A DNA stretch of 31,727 nt from an uncultured Lachnospiraceae bacterium (GCA_910585205.1 CAJUCC010000001.1:1-31727), one strand, 5' to 3'; positions 15,688 to 24,903 are shown, numbered from the stretch's first letter. Notes: generated from the sequence alone by a model not told the origin. Numbers and translations: made by a program.

Positions 15688-15693
15688 TGTAGC

Positions 15694-15985
15694 AATAGCT
15701 ATAAAGGCAGTGAAGAAGAGGAGTATGTGGCGGAGACTTTTTCAGAGAGAGCCGTCCGTCGGCTGTAAGACGGCTTGCAGGAACGTCACAGAAGGTAGCT
15801 TTGGAGCCGGAAATCTGAAGGATGCGGGTCTTTTGCGGTGTGCGAAAAGGATAGATTCGGGGAAGGCGGGCGTATTTGCTAGGATTTCACGCTTTATCCC
15901 CGTTAAAGGATCAGGAGTTATAAAAAAAGGTGGTACCGCGGATTTCGCCCTTTATCAATATTTGTTGATAGAGGGCGTTTTTATT
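15694..15985 (+). ncRNA. T-box riboswitch leader of valS (Val, GUC specifier)
   Basis: An uncharged-tRNA-sensing leader. It has the stem I AGGAGTA element (15719-15725), the AGAGAG element (15744-15749) and the conserved T-box core AAAGGTGGTACCGCGGA (15926-15942). The likely specifier is GTC at 15785-15787, a valine codon followed by A, consistent with the gene downstream. The terminator half is at 15946-15982. Uncharged tRNA-Val should stabilise the antiterminator and let valS be read. The class is certain; the specifier position was picked by eye. Confidence 0.93.
15946..15982 (+). terminator. Conditional terminator of the valS T-box
   Basis: A 13-bp stem (15946-15958 with 15965-15977, one G-T pair) is followed by five T. 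Its 5' arm directly follows the T-box sequence, so it competes with the antiterminator. Confidence 0.9.
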
Positions 15986-16066
15986 ACATGACGGCGGCCT
16001 GAAAACATGACGCTGAAACGTCCGTGCATACGGCGGGTTCGCGGAAGGCAGATAAGGAGGCAGTTT

Positions 16067-18730
16067 ATGCAGAAAGAACTTGCAAAGACCTATGACCCGA
16101 AAGGCATAGAGGACAGATTGTATCAGAAATGGACAGACAAAAAATATTTTCACGCGGAAGTGGATCGGAGCAAAAAACCGTTTACGATCGTTATTCCGCC
16201 TCCGAATATCACGGGTCAGCTCCATATGGGACATGCACTGGACGAGACGATGCAGGATATTCTGATTCGCTTTAAGCGGATGCAGGGATACAATGCGCTC
16301 TGGCAGCCGGGGACGGACCATGCCAGCATCGCGACAGAAGTGAAGATAATCGAAAAGCTGAAAGAGGAAGGCATTGAAAAGCAGGATCTCGGCAGAGAGG
16401 GATTTCTGGAGAGAGCCTGGGAGTGGAAGCGGGAATACGGCGGCCGGATCGTAAACCAGTTAAAGAAACTGGGATCTTCCTGTGACTGGGACAGAGAGCG
16501 GTTTACGATGGACGAGGGATGCAACCATGCGGTTACGGAAGTATTCTGCAGGATGCACGAGAAGGGCTGGATCTACAAAGGCAGCCGTATCGTAAACTGG
16601 TGTCCCATATGCAATACTTCCATATCCGATGCGGAAGTGGAGTATGAGGAACAGGCGGGGCATCTCTGGCATATGAAATATCCGCTGATCGAGGAGGACG
16701 GCAGCGTCAGCACGACACAGTTTCTGGAATTTGCCACGACGCGGCCGGAGACGATGCTGGGCGATACGGCTGTGGCGGTAAACCCGGAGGATACGCGTTA
16801 TCAGGCGTTGATTGGCAGGAAGGTTATGCTGCCGATCGTAAACCGGGAGATTCCGGTTGTGGCAGATTCGTATGTGGATATGGCGTTTGGGACGGGTGTG
16901 GTTAAGATCACGCCGGCGCATGACCCGAATGACTTTGCGGTGGGCAGACGGCATAATCTGCCGGAGGTTACGGTTCTGAACGACGATGCCACCGTCAACG
17001 AAAACGGCGGCAAATATCAGGGACTTGACCGGTATGAGGCCCGCCGTCAGATCGTGGAAGAGATTGACCGCATGGGTCTGCTGGTAAAAATCGAGGATTA
17101 TACACATAATGTAGGCACACATGACAGATGCGGGACAACCATTGAGCCGATGGTTAAGAAACAGTGGTTTGTCAGGATGGATGAATTGATTCGGCCGGCG
17201 GTGGAGGCAGTCAGAAAAGGAGAAATCCGTCTGATTCCCGAACGTATGGAAAAGATTTATTTCAACTGGACGGACAATATCCGCGACTGGTGTATTTCCC
17301 GCCAGCTCTGGTGGGGACATCGGATTCCGGCTTATTACTGCGGTGACTGCGGAGAGATTACCGTTGCGCGTCAGGCGGTTATGAAGTGCCCGAAATGCGG
17401 CGGCGTGCATATGACACAGGATGAGGATACGCTGGATACCTGGTTTTCCTCCGCGCTCTGGCCGTTTTCGACACTCGGCTGGCCGCAGCAGACGGAAGAT
17501 CTGCAGTATTTCTATCCGACCGATGTGCTTGTGACCGGGTATGACATTATTTTCTTCTGGGTTATCCGTATGATTTTCTCCGGTTATGAACAGATGGGAG
17601 AAAAACCGTTCCACACGGTATTGTTCCACGGACTTGTCCGGGATGCACAGGGACGCAAAATGTCCAAGTCGCTTGGAAACGGCATTGATCCGCTGGAGAT
17701 TATCGAACAGTATGGTGCGGATGCACTGCGTTTGACACTGATTACCGGGAACGCGCCGGGCAACGATATGCGTTTCTATTACGAACGGGTGGAGGCAAAC
17801 CGCAATTTTGCCAATAAGGTATGGAATGCATCCCGCTTTATCATGATGAATATGGAAGGCAAACGGATCGACGACAGCCGGCCGGCGCATCTGGAGCCGG
17901 CCGATAAATGGATTCTGTCACGGCTCAATACCCTTATCAGAGAGGCGACCGACAATATGGAGCGCTATGAACTGGGCATTGCGGTACAGAAAGTGTATGA
18001 TTTTATCTGGGATGAATTCTGCGACTGGTATATCGAAATGGTGAAACCGAGACTGTATGCCGCGGACGATGCGGACAGCCAGAATGCGGCGCTCTGGACG
18101 CTGCGCAATGTTCTTTTGCAGGCGCTGAAACTGCTCCACCCCTATATGCCGTTTGTCACGGAAGAGATTTTCTGCAACCTGCAGGATGCGGAAGAATCGA
18201 TTATGATTTCTTCCTGGCCGCAGTACCGTGAAGAATGGGACTTCGCCGGAGAGGAAAAGGATATAGAGCTGATTAAGGAGGCAGTCAGAGGCATCCGCAA
18301 TGTACGTTCCGAAATGAACGTTGCGCCTTCCCGAAAGGCAAACGTGTATGTTGTCAGCGAAAAAGAAGAAATCCGCCGTACGTTTACCGAAGACAGCCTC
18401 TTTTTCGCCTCTCTTGCATACGCGCCGCAGGTGACGGTACAGGAAGACAGAAGCGGTATTGACCCCGACGCCGTATCCGTCGTACTGGCAGATGCCACGA
18501 TCTATATCCCCTTTGCGGAACTCGTTGACATCCGCCAGGAGATCGAACGGCTGGAGAAAGAGAAAAAACGCCTGAGCGCAGAACTGACCCGCTCCGCCAA
18601 CATGCTTGCCAACGAACGCTTTTTATCCAAAGCACCGGCTGCAAAAATAGCCGAAGAGCGTGAAAAACAGAAAAAATATACCCAGATGATGGAACAGGTC
18701 GAAAATCGCTTGCAACAATTCCAAAAATAA
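16067..18730 (+). CDS. valS: Valyl-tRNA synthetase
   Basis: An 887-aa class I synthetase that attaches valine to tRNA-Val. The HIGH motif appears in PPPNITGQLHMGHAL (near residue 45), KMSKS in GRKMSKSLGNG (near residue 530), and the editing domain between them contains FATTRPETMLGDTAVAV. CxxC pairs in YYCGDCGEI...MKCPKCGGV may bind zinc. The last 65 residues form the tRNA-binding coiled coil (ELVDIRQEIERLEKEKKRL...). The ATG at 16067 has AAGGAGG 8 nt upstream; the longer frame from 16007 is not supported. It is controlled by the T-box leader upstream. Length is normal for the family. Confidence 0.98.
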   Translation: MQKELAKTYDPKGIEDRLYQKWTDKKYFHAEVDRSKKPFTIVIPPPNITGQLHMGHALDETMQDILIRFKRMQGYNALWQPGTDHASIATEVKIIEKLKEEGIEKQDLGREGFLERAWEWKREYGGRIVNQLKKLGSSCDWDRERFTMDEGCNHAVTEVFCRMHEKGWIYKGSRIVNWCPICNTSISDAEVEYEEQAGHLWHMKYPLIEEDGSVSTTQFLEFATTRPETMLGDTAVAVNPEDTRYQALIGRKVMLPIVNREIPVVADSYVDMAFGTGVVKITPAHDPNDFAVGRRHNLPEVTVLNDDATVNENGGKYQGLDRYEARRQIVEEIDRMGLLVKIEDYTHNVGTHDRCGTTIEPMVKKQWFVRMDELIRPAVEAVRKGEIRLIPERMEKIYFNWTDNIRDWCISRQLWWGHRIPAYYCGDCGEITVARQAVMKCPKCGGVHMTQDEDTLDTWFSSALWPFSTLGWPQQTEDLQYFYPTDVLVTGYDIIFFWVIRMIFSGYEQMGEKPFHTVLFHGLVRDAQGRKMSKSLGNGIDPLEIIEQYGADALRLTLITGNAPGNDMRFYYERVEANRNFANKVWNASRFIMMNMEGKRIDDSRPAHLEPADKWILSRLNTLIREATDNMERYELGIAVQKVYDFIWDEFCDWYIEMVKPRLYAADDADSQNAALWTLRNVLLQALKLLHPYMPFVTEEIFCNLQDAEESIMISSWPQYREEWDFAGEEKDIELIKEAVRGIRNVRSEMNVAPSRKANVYVVSEKEEIRRTFTEDSLFFASLAYAPQVTVQEDRSGIDPDAVSVVLADATIYIPFAELVDIRQEIERLEKEKKRLSAELTRSANMLANERFLSKAPAAKIAEEREKQKKYTQMMEQVENRLQQFQK

Positions 18731-18756
18731 GAGATACTATATACAAGAGGCAATGA

Positions 18757-18910
18757 GCCGTGCGAAAGCACCGACCAGTGACGGGACTGTTTACAGTCCC
18801 GGTCACAGGGCGGAGCTTTCATAGGGCGAAGCCCGTGAGCGAGGGAGCGAAGCTCCGGAGCGTGCACGGCGGAAAAGGCGTGGGCGCGGGCGAGGAGACA
18901 GGGCGCTCAC
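18757..18910. repeat. GC-rich structured palindromic element downstream of valS
   Basis: A 154-bp block of nested hairpins. GCCGTGC (18757-18763) can pair with GCACGGC (18864-18870). Inside are GTGC-GAAA-GCAC, a 12-bp stem GTGAC.GGGACTG/CAGTCCC.GTCAC (18778-18806), GGGC-GAA-GCCC (18824-18834) and GGAGC-GA-GCTCC (18844-18856). GTGAGCG (18835-18841) can pair with CGCTCAC (18904-18910). It has no ORF, is much richer in GC than its flanks, and resembles dispersed REP/MITE-like elements. It may also act as the valS terminator; no other one is present. Confidence 0.6.
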
Positions 18911-18952
18911 GTAAAACAATTCAGAGACAGAAACGGAACGAAGGTAGATTCC

Positions 18953-20416
18953 ATGGATGAAGAAATCTTAACACTAACCCGAGAACAGTTAGGGGAACTG
19001 AAAAAGAGATTTTTGCATGGGAGCGGCGTTCAGGAGCAATCGAAAGTCCGTATATCCAGAGACCAGATGGAGGCATGGCTGTATCTGGCCGAGCCTTCCG
19101 AAGGCAGGGGAAAATATACGCCGGACGAACTTCTGGATATGCTCCGTGTAGACGGTGTGACAGCAGGTTATCTGATGCCACGCCTCGTTGCCATGGCGAA
19201 AAAAGGCGTATATCAGCGGGAAATACTGGTGGCCAGGGGAAAAGATGTGACGGATGGCAATGACGGTTATTATGAATACTTCTTTACTCCGGATGATATT
19301 AAGACCGGACCTACCATCCGGGAAGACGGTTCTGTGGATTACAGCAGTATGAGTATGCTGCAGAGTGTAAAGGAAGGCGATGCGCTGGCGGAATATCATC
19401 CCGCCGTAGCCGGAGAAGACGGCTATACGGTCGTGGGGCGGGTGCTTAAGAGCCGTCTGGTCAAGGAACTGCAGCCCCTGCGCGGCATGAGCATTGAGCG
19501 CCGGGACAATACATATTATGCGAAAACAGCCGGAAAGATTGAGCTGAAAAACGGCAGCATTGATATTCGTACGGTACACGAGATACCGGGCGACGTGGAT
19601 CTCAGCACGGGAAAAGTTGAATTCTTCGGTGATATTACGATCGGCGGCAGTGTCAGCGCGGGTGTTATGATCCGGGCCGGACGTAACCTGATTATTGAGG
19701 GAACCGTTGAAAGCGCAGAGCTGTATGCCGGCGGTGATATTGTGCTGAAACGCGGCGTGCAGGGAAATCTGAAAGGCAAGATCCGCGCCAGAGGCAACGT
19801 GTATGCAAACTTTATCGAGCAGTGCGACGTGACCGCGGAATCTAATATTGAAGCGAATTATATTTTGAACGCCAATGTAAAGGCGGGCAGTAAGATTCTT
19901 GTAAACGGAAAGAAAGGCAGCATTATCGGCGGCCGGACATTTGGTCTGCAGGGTGTTACCGCTTATAATCTGGGCAATCCCGCGGAAATCCGCACGGTGA
20001 TCCACGCCGGCTATGAGCAGGAAGTCTATGACCGGTATTCCGCACTGGTGGAAAAAGAAAAGGAAATGCGGGAGAGACTGGGCGACATCGTGGAAAAGAT
20101 GGAAATGATTATCAAGCAGAAGCAGTTTAAAACCGAAGCGGGCAATCGGAACCTGCTCGTTTTAAACGGCAAGAAGGATGAATATTTCAAACAAATCGAC
20201 CAAATCAAAAAAGAGACGGAAGCCTGCACCGCGGTTATGGATAAGGGAAGGGGCGCCAAGATCAATGCGGAAGGCGTCACCTATAAGGGCGTTATTCTGA
20301 GCATAACGGGCTTCAGCAAGCAGGCAACGGGAGAGATCAAATATGTCACCTTCCGCTGTACGCGCGGCGAGATCGTCTCGGAACCTTTCCAGCGTCCCAG
20401 TGACGAAGAAGAATAA
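18953..20416 (+). CDS. FapA-family (DUF342) protein
   Basis: A 487-aa protein of the FapA/DUF342 family. The N-terminal region (1-170) contains the stretch EYHPAVAGEDGYTVVGRVL. A right-handed beta-helix-like core (about 190-340) has repeating turns such as GDITIGGSVSAGVMIRAGRNLIIEG-type units. A coiled coil (about 350-430, LVEKEKEMRERLGDIVEKMEM) precedes the end. FapA proteins are linked with polymer assembly at the cell envelope and in some bacteria with flagellar placement; no flagellar gene is near here. GAAGGTAG precedes the ATG. folC follows 5 nt after the stop, so they are probably co-transcribed. Confidence 0.88.
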   Translation: MDEEILTLTREQLGELKKRFLHGSGVQEQSKVRISRDQMEAWLYLAEPSEGRGKYTPDELLDMLRVDGVTAGYLMPRLVAMAKKGVYQREILVARGKDVTDGNDGYYEYFFTPDDIKTGPTIREDGSVDYSSMSMLQSVKEGDALAEYHPAVAGEDGYTVVGRVLKSRLVKELQPLRGMSIERRDNTYYAKTAGKIELKNGSIDIRTVHEIPGDVDLSTGKVEFFGDITIGGSVSAGVMIRAGRNLIIEGTVESAELYAGGDIVLKRGVQGNLKGKIRARGNVYANFIEQCDVTAESNIEANYILNANVKAGSKILVNGKKGSIIGGRTFGLQGVTAYNLGNPAEIRTVIHAGYEQEVYDRYSALVEKEKEMRERLGDIVEKMEMIIKQKQFKTEAGNRNLLVLNGKKDEYFKQIDQIKKETEACTAVMDKGRGAKINAEGVTYKGVILSITGFSKQATGEIKYVTFRCTRGEIVSEPFQRPSDEEE

Positions 20417-20421
20417 CGGTT

Positions 20422-21717
20422 ATGAAATATGAAGAAACAGCGGCGTATCTTCTCGATATTCCGAAGTTTGCGAAAAAAAATACATTAGAGGACACGAAAT
20501 CCTTTTTGCATCGTCTGGGAAATCCGGGATGCGGAAAAACTGTGATACACATTGCAGGCACAAACGGGAAAGGTTCCGTTTGTGCCTATTTATCGTCCGT
20601 TCTGCAGAAAGCGGGCTACCGCGTGGGGATGTTTACGTCACCGCATCTTGTGTCAATGTGTGAACGCTTTCGCATCAACGGAAAACAGATCTGTGAAAAT
20701 GAGTTTGTGGATTGTTTTACACAGGTTCGGGACAGGCTTGCCGGAGATTCTGTCTGCAGTGCATATCATCCGTCTTTTTTTGAAATGCTGTTTTTTATGG
20801 CGATGCTGTATTTTGAAGCGCAGCAGGCGGAGGTCATTTTACTGGAGACGGGACTGGGCGGGCGGCTGGATGCGACAAATTCCGTCAGCGGAAAGGCCCT
20901 CTGCATCATAACCGAAATCGGTTATGACCATATGGAATATCTCGGCGGCACCCTTGGGGAAATTGCGGGAGAAAAAGCGGGAATTCTGCAAAAAAATGTG
21001 CCGCTTGTCTTCTGGGACGGAAAAAAAGAGGCCTCGGAAATCATCACTGAGCGGGCCAAACGGTTGGGCTGCCCCGTGTCGGCCGTGTCGAAAAGGGACA
21101 TACGAAATTTTGAGATTCATAAAAAATTCATTGATTTTTCTTTTCAGACCGGATATTATGGATATATTAGGTGTTCACTTACCACATATGCACCCTATCA
21201 GGCAATGAATGCGGCGCTTGTTTTGGCTGCGCTGGATGTACTGCACGAGAGGCTTCCCGTAGACCCGGCGGCAATCACAGCCGGCATGAAAGAGGCGAGA
21301 TGGGAAGGCAGAATGGAAGAACTCCTTCCTGATGTGATTGTAGACGGCGCGCATAACCGGGACGGCGTTCTGGCATTTCTGGATGCGGTGCGGGCAGACA
21401 ACTGTACGGGCAGACGGTTTCTGCTTTTTTCTGCTGTTACGGATAAACAGTATGAGGAGATGGCAGAAGCACTGACCGGTTCACGGTTGTTTGAGCGGAT
21501 TTATGTTACGGAATTGAAAAATACAAGGGGCGTTTCCTGCCGGCTGCTGAGAGCGGCTTTCGGAGCCGGCGGTGCGGCCGGAAGTTTTACGGATGCCGGT
21601 CAGGCGCTGGAAGCGCTTTTGCGGAGCAGAGTGCCGGGGGACCGGATTTATATTGCGGGTTCCCTGTATCTGGCAGGTGAGATCAAGCATTATATTGCAG
21701 AGAGCCATATCATATAG
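20422..21717 (+). CDS. folC: Folylpolyglutamate/dihydrofolate synthase
   Basis: A 431-aa Mur-ligase-type enzyme that adds glutamate to dihydropteroate and folates. The P-loop is AGTNGKGS (near residue 50), followed by TSPHL, ILLETGLGGRLDATN and the C-terminal DGAHNRDGV. Length is normal. It starts 5 nt after the FapA-family gene with only a weak GAAGAAG site, so it may depend on coupling. A small gene follows within 10 nt. valS-folC neighbourhoods are common in Firmicutes. Confidence 0.95.
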   Translation: MKYEETAAYLLDIPKFAKKNTLEDTKSFLHRLGNPGCGKTVIHIAGTNGKGSVCAYLSSVLQKAGYRVGMFTSPHLVSMCERFRINGKQICENEFVDCFTQVRDRLAGDSVCSAYHPSFFEMLFFMAMLYFEAQQAEVILLETGLGGRLDATNSVSGKALCIITEIGYDHMEYLGGTLGEIAGEKAGILQKNVPLVFWDGKKEASEIITERAKRLGCPVSAVSKRDIRNFEIHKKFIDFSFQTGYYGYIRCSLTTYAPYQAMNAALVLAALDVLHERLPVDPAAITAGMKEARWEGRMEELLPDVIVDGAHNRDGVLAFLDAVRADNCTGRRFLLFSAVTDKQYEEMAEALTGSRLFERIYVTELKNTRGVSCRLLRAAFGAGGAAGSFTDAGQALEALLRSRVPGDRIYIAGSLYLAGEIKHYIAESHII

Positions 21718-21727
21718 AGGAACAGTT

Positions 21728-21877
21728 ATGATTAATTTTGAAGAAGAATTAAAAAAATTTCATCCGAGTCTGGAAGTGGAAGACGCGGAAGATGCCATAT
21801 ATAATCAGGATCTTACGGATGTGGCGGATGTATTGATCGGAATGATAAAGGAAGTTAAAGACGACGTATTGGAATAG
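21728..21877 (+). CDS. Small acidic protein of unknown function (49 aa)
   Basis: A 49-residue acidic, probably all-helical protein (INFEEELKKFHPSLEV...DVADVLIGMIKEVKDD). I know no function for it. AGAGGAA lies 6 nt before the ATG, and it is packed between folC (10 nt upstream) and the TPR gene (9 nt downstream), which argues that it is real. The reading frame continues upstream into folC, but those codons are a shadow of that gene. Confidence 0.75.
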   Translation: MINFEEELKKFHPSLEVEDAEDAIYNQDLTDVADVLIGMIKEVKDDVLE

Positions 21878-21886
21878 AGGTACTGC

Positions 21887-23305
21887 ATGAGATGTTATAA
21901 TTGCGGATGCCAGTTATCGGAAAAAGATTTCTGTACGGGCTGCGGTGCAGATGTGGCTCTTTATAAGAAGATCATGTATACCTCCAATTTTTTTTATAAC
22001 GAAGGATTGGAGAAAGCGAATGTACGGGACTTGTCCGGTGCGGTCATCAGTTTACGACAGAGTTTAAAATTTAATAAAAGAAATATCCAGGCGAGAAATC
22101 TTCTGGGATTGGTATATTTTGAGATGGGCGAGGCCGTGAAAGGACTCAGCGAGTGGGTAATCAGTAAAAATCTTCGTTCCAAGAAAAATATCGCCGACGA
22201 TTATATCATTACGATTCAGGACAATCCGAGCCGTCTGGAAACGATCAATCAGACGGTCAAAAAATATAATCTGGCACTGGGGTACTGCCAGCAGGACAGT
22301 CTGGATCTGGCCGTGATCCAGCTGAAAAAGGTTTTGTCCCTGAACCCCAAATACGTGCGTGCCCATCAGCTTCTGGCGCTCTTGTATATGAAGGCGGAAG
22401 AGTGGGAGAAAGCGAAAAAGGAACTCGATAAATGCAGACGGATTGATACCGGCAATACGACGACCCAGCGGTACCGCAAAGAAGTGGAGACGGTGCTGGA
22501 GACTGCCGCCGGACCGAAAACGGGAACTAAGACCAAAAAGAAAAAAGCTGTGGAGGATGCGGTCAAGTATCAGAGTGGAAATGAGACCATTATCCAACCG
22601 GTCAATAACCGGGAGAGCAAGGGCGTTTCGGTTGCGCTGAATATCGGAATCGGTATTGTGATCGGCGTGGCAGCCGCCTGCTTTCTGATTCTTCCGGCCA
22701 GACAGAGCGCAGATACCAATAATGTACAGGAAGAACTGCGTGCGGTCAGTGAACAACTGGATAAAAAGACAAGTACCATCGAAGAGATGGAGCAGCAGAC
22801 AAAGCAGCTTACAGAGGAAAACGAAAAGCTGCGGCAGGATTTAAGCAATTATTCCGGAAATGACGGGCTGCTGGAAGTGATAGACGGGCTGTTGGATGCA
22901 GTCACCGTCTATATGGAAAGCCCGGATAATGTGGAGAAACTGGGAGAGGCGCTGGAAAAGATCGATAAAGACGCTGCCGGTCAGGTGGAATCGCCCAATT
23001 TTCAGTCTCTTTATCAGATTTTGCTGACGCAGGCGGGACCGGCCGTTGCAGATTCTTATTATAAATCTGCCATGGATGCCTACCAGAAGGAAATGTATGA
23101 AGATGCCATTACCAATTTTGTCAAAGCATCCGAGTACGACCCGGAAAACGGTGACATTTGGTACAATCTTGGCAATGCATATCGCCAAAACGGCGATAAA
23201 GAAGAAGCGATCGACGCGTATACGCGCGTTGTGGAAAACTTTCAGGGAACCGAGAAGGCGCGGCGGTCACAGAGCTTTCTGCGCGAGTTAAACGAAGAAC
23301 GATAA
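21887..23305 (+). CDS. Zinc-ribbon, TPR and coiled-coil membrane protein
   Basis: A 472-aa protein with an unusual layout: a short zinc ribbon at the N-terminus (C3-x2-C6, C16-x2-C19), TPR repeats at about 33-95 and 125-190, one membrane segment at 247-269, a coiled coil at about 275-322, and two more TPRs at about 385-460 (YEDAITNFVKASEYDPENGDIWYNLGNAYRQNGDKEEA). The TPR sets therefore lie on opposite faces of the membrane, the last one outside. It is probably a scaffold linking cytoplasmic and envelope partners. AGAGG precedes the ATG. It ends the fapA-folC-small gene run. I do not know a named family member. Confidence 0.8.
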   Translation: MRCYNCGCQLSEKDFCTGCGADVALYKKIMYTSNFFYNEGLEKANVRDLSGAVISLRQSLKFNKRNIQARNLLGLVYFEMGEAVKGLSEWVISKNLRSKKNIADDYIITIQDNPSRLETINQTVKKYNLALGYCQQDSLDLAVIQLKKVLSLNPKYVRAHQLLALLYMKAEEWEKAKKELDKCRRIDTGNTTTQRYRKEVETVLETAAGPKTGTKTKKKKAVEDAVKYQSGNETIIQPVNNRESKGVSVALNIGIGIVIGVAAACFLILPARQSADTNNVQEELRAVSEQLDKKTSTIEEMEQQTKQLTEENEKLRQDLSNYSGNDGLLEVIDGLLDAVTVYMESPDNVEKLGEALEKIDKDAAGQVESPNFQSLYQILLTQAGPAVADSYYKSAMDAYQKEMYEDAITNFVKASEYDPENGDIWYNLGNAYRQNGDKEEAIDAYTRVVENFQGTEKARRSQSFLRELNEER

Positions 23306-23341
23306 TAGCATATAAAACCGGATACGGACAGAATACAAAAG

Positions 23342-23378
23342 AGGACATGACTGCGAAGCGGCAGCCGTGTCCTTTTTT
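23342..23378 (+). terminator. Terminator before the spoIIA operon
   Basis: A 13-bp stem with one mismatch (23342-23354 with 23361-23373) and six T. It isolates the sporulation operon from the TPR gene. Confidence 0.85.
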
Positions 23379-23423
23379 ATCTCACAGAAATTTTTTCTGA
23401 TGCTGAAAAGAGAGGGGATATCG

Positions 23424-23747
23424 ATGGACGAACGTTTCCATATTATTGATGACTATCTGATGATCCGTATGCCGGAGGAGATCGATCACCATCAGGCAGC
23501 GACGCTGAGCGAACAGGCGGACCGCTATATTCTGCAGGCGCCGGTGAAACACATTGTATTTGACTTTGAGGACACCCGGTTTATGGACAGTTCGGGTGTG
23601 GGCGTGGTGATCGGACGGTATAAAAAGATTGCCTGTTTCGGCGGCAATGTCTATGCGGTCAATGCGGACAGGCAGATCCGTCGGATTATACGCATATCGG
23701 GATTGAAAAAGGTACTGAAACTTGTAGAGGAGGATACGGATGAATAA
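23424..23747 (+). CDS. spoIIAA: Anti-sigma-F factor antagonist SpoIIAA
   Basis: A 107-aa STAS-domain protein that frees sigma-F by binding SpoIIAB. The motif FMDSSGVGV (residues 53-61) holds the serine phosphorylated by SpoIIAB. The ATG at 23424 follows GAGAGGGG by 6 nt; an ATG at 23400 in the same frame has no ribosome site. It overlaps spoIIAB by 8 nt. A sigma-H promoter is expected from B. subtilis, but I could not find convincing elements in 23379-23423. Confidence 0.95.
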   Translation: MDERFHIIDDYLMIRMPEEIDHHQAATLSEQADRYILQAPVKHIVFDFEDTRFMDSSGVGVVIGRYKKIACFGGNVYAVNADRQIRRIIRISGLKKVLKLVEEDTDE

Positions 23748-24183
23748 CGAAATTAAACTGGAATTTGACGCGATTTCCGCCAATGAATCGTTTGCGAGAG
23801 TGGCGGTGGCAGCGTTTGTAACCCCGGTCAATCCTACGCTGGAGGAGATTGCGGATGTGAAGACTGCCGTTTCCGAGGCTGTGACCAATGCCATTATCCA
23901 TGGATACGACGGCAAACGGGGGAAAGTTTTCCTGCATTGTATTCTCCGGGAGCGCACAATACATATTGAAGTAAAGGACACCGGAAAAGGAATCGATGAT
24001 GTGGACAAGGCCATGGAACCGCTCTTTACGACCAGGCCCGAGCTGGATCGTTCCGGTATGGGATTTTCCTTTATGGAGGCATTTATGGACGATCTGCAGG
24101 TATTATCCGCGCCGGGAGCGGGGACCTGTGTGGTGATGGATAAACGTTTTGCGGATGTGTCTTCCGGCCCGTATGAGGAATAG
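23740..24183 (+). CDS. spoIIAB: Anti-sigma-F factor / serine kinase SpoIIAB
   Basis: A 147-aa GHKL-fold kinase that holds sigma-F inactive and phosphorylates SpoIIAA. The N-box is VSEAVTNAIIHGYDG (44-58), followed by VKDTGKGIDD and the G2 box LDRSGMGFSFMEAFMD. GAGGAGG stands 7 nt before the ATG, inside spoIIAA. The overlap keeps the anti-sigma and its antagonist in balance. sigF follows after 3 nt. Confidence 0.97.
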   Translation: MNNEIKLEFDAISANESFARVAVAAFVTPVNPTLEEIADVKTAVSEAVTNAIIHGYDGKRGKVFLHCILRERTIHIEVKDTGKGIDDVDKAMEPLFTTRPELDRSGMGFSFMEAFMDDLQVLSAPGAGTCVVMDKRFADVSSGPYEE

Positions 24184-24186
24184 CCT

Positions 24187-24903
24187 ATGGAAGAGACCGC
24201 AGTACTGCTGACACAGGCGCAGGCCGGAGACAGAGAAGCGAGAGAAGTACTGGTAGAGAAAAACCTTGGTCTGGTGCATCATATTGTAAAACGGTTTGCC
24301 GGAAGGGGATATGACCCCGAAGATCTGTTTCAGATCGGCAGCATCGGTCTGATGAAAGCGATCGACAAATTTGATTTATCCTATGACGTGAAATTTTCCA
24401 CATATGCAGTACCGATGATTGCGGGAGAGATCAAACGCTTTCTGCGGGATGACGGTATGGTAAAAGTGTCCAGAAGCCTGAAAGAAAACGGTTTCAAGGT
24501 GCGGCAGGCTGCACAGCAGATCGAGAAGCAGTCGGGGCGGGAGGCGACGCTTGCGCAGATCAGTGAACTGACCGGCATTTCCGTGGAGGACATCGTGATG
24601 GCGATGGATGCGACCGTGGAAGTGGAATCCATCTATAAATCCGTTTATCAGAGTGACGGCAATGAGATCTATATGGTCGACAGACTGGCCTCGGGCAAAG
24701 ACGAAAACGAAACGGTATTAAACCATATGCTGCTGGAGCAGCTTTTGGCCGGACTGAACGGCGAGGAGAAAGAGCTGATCGCGCTGCGCTATTTTCAGGA
24801 CAAAACACAGGTGGAGGTTGCGAAGCAGCTCGGGATCAGCCAGGTACAGGTCAGTCGTCTGGAAAAACGGATTTTACTGCGGATGCGCGGTCTTGCCAAG
24901 TAA
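24187..24903 (+). CDS. sigF: RNA polymerase sigma-F factor
   Basis: The 238-aa forespore-specific sigma factor. Region 2 (DLFQIGSIGLMKAIDKFDLSYDVKFSTYAVPMIAGEIKRFLRD), region 3 (SRSLKENGFKVRQA) and region 4 (LGISQVQVSRLEKRILLRM) are intact. It begins 3 nt after spoIIAB with GAGGAA inside that gene. Sigma-F switches on the forespore programme, including the sigma-G gene, which in turn should read the spoVA genes downstream through the promoter at 25634. Confidence 0.97.
   Translation: MEETAVLLTQAQAGDREAREVLVEKNLGLVHHIVKRFAGRGYDPEDLFQIGSIGLMKAIDKFDLSYDVKFSTYAVPMIAGEIKRFLRDDGMVKVSRSLKENGFKVRQAAQQIEKQSGREATLAQISELTGISVEDIVMAMDATVEVESIYKSVYQSDGNEIYMVDRLASGKDENETVLNHMLLEQLLAGLNGEEKELIALRYFQDKTQVEVAKQLGISQVQVSRLEKRILLRMRGLAK

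Noticed and set aside
16460..17890. A 476-codon minus-strand open frame
   Set aside because: It is the antisense shadow of valS with no start signals.
23379..23423. Sigma-H promoter for spoIIAA
   Set aside because: Expected from B. subtilis, but no pair of elements matching AGGA and GAAT at the right spacing was found.
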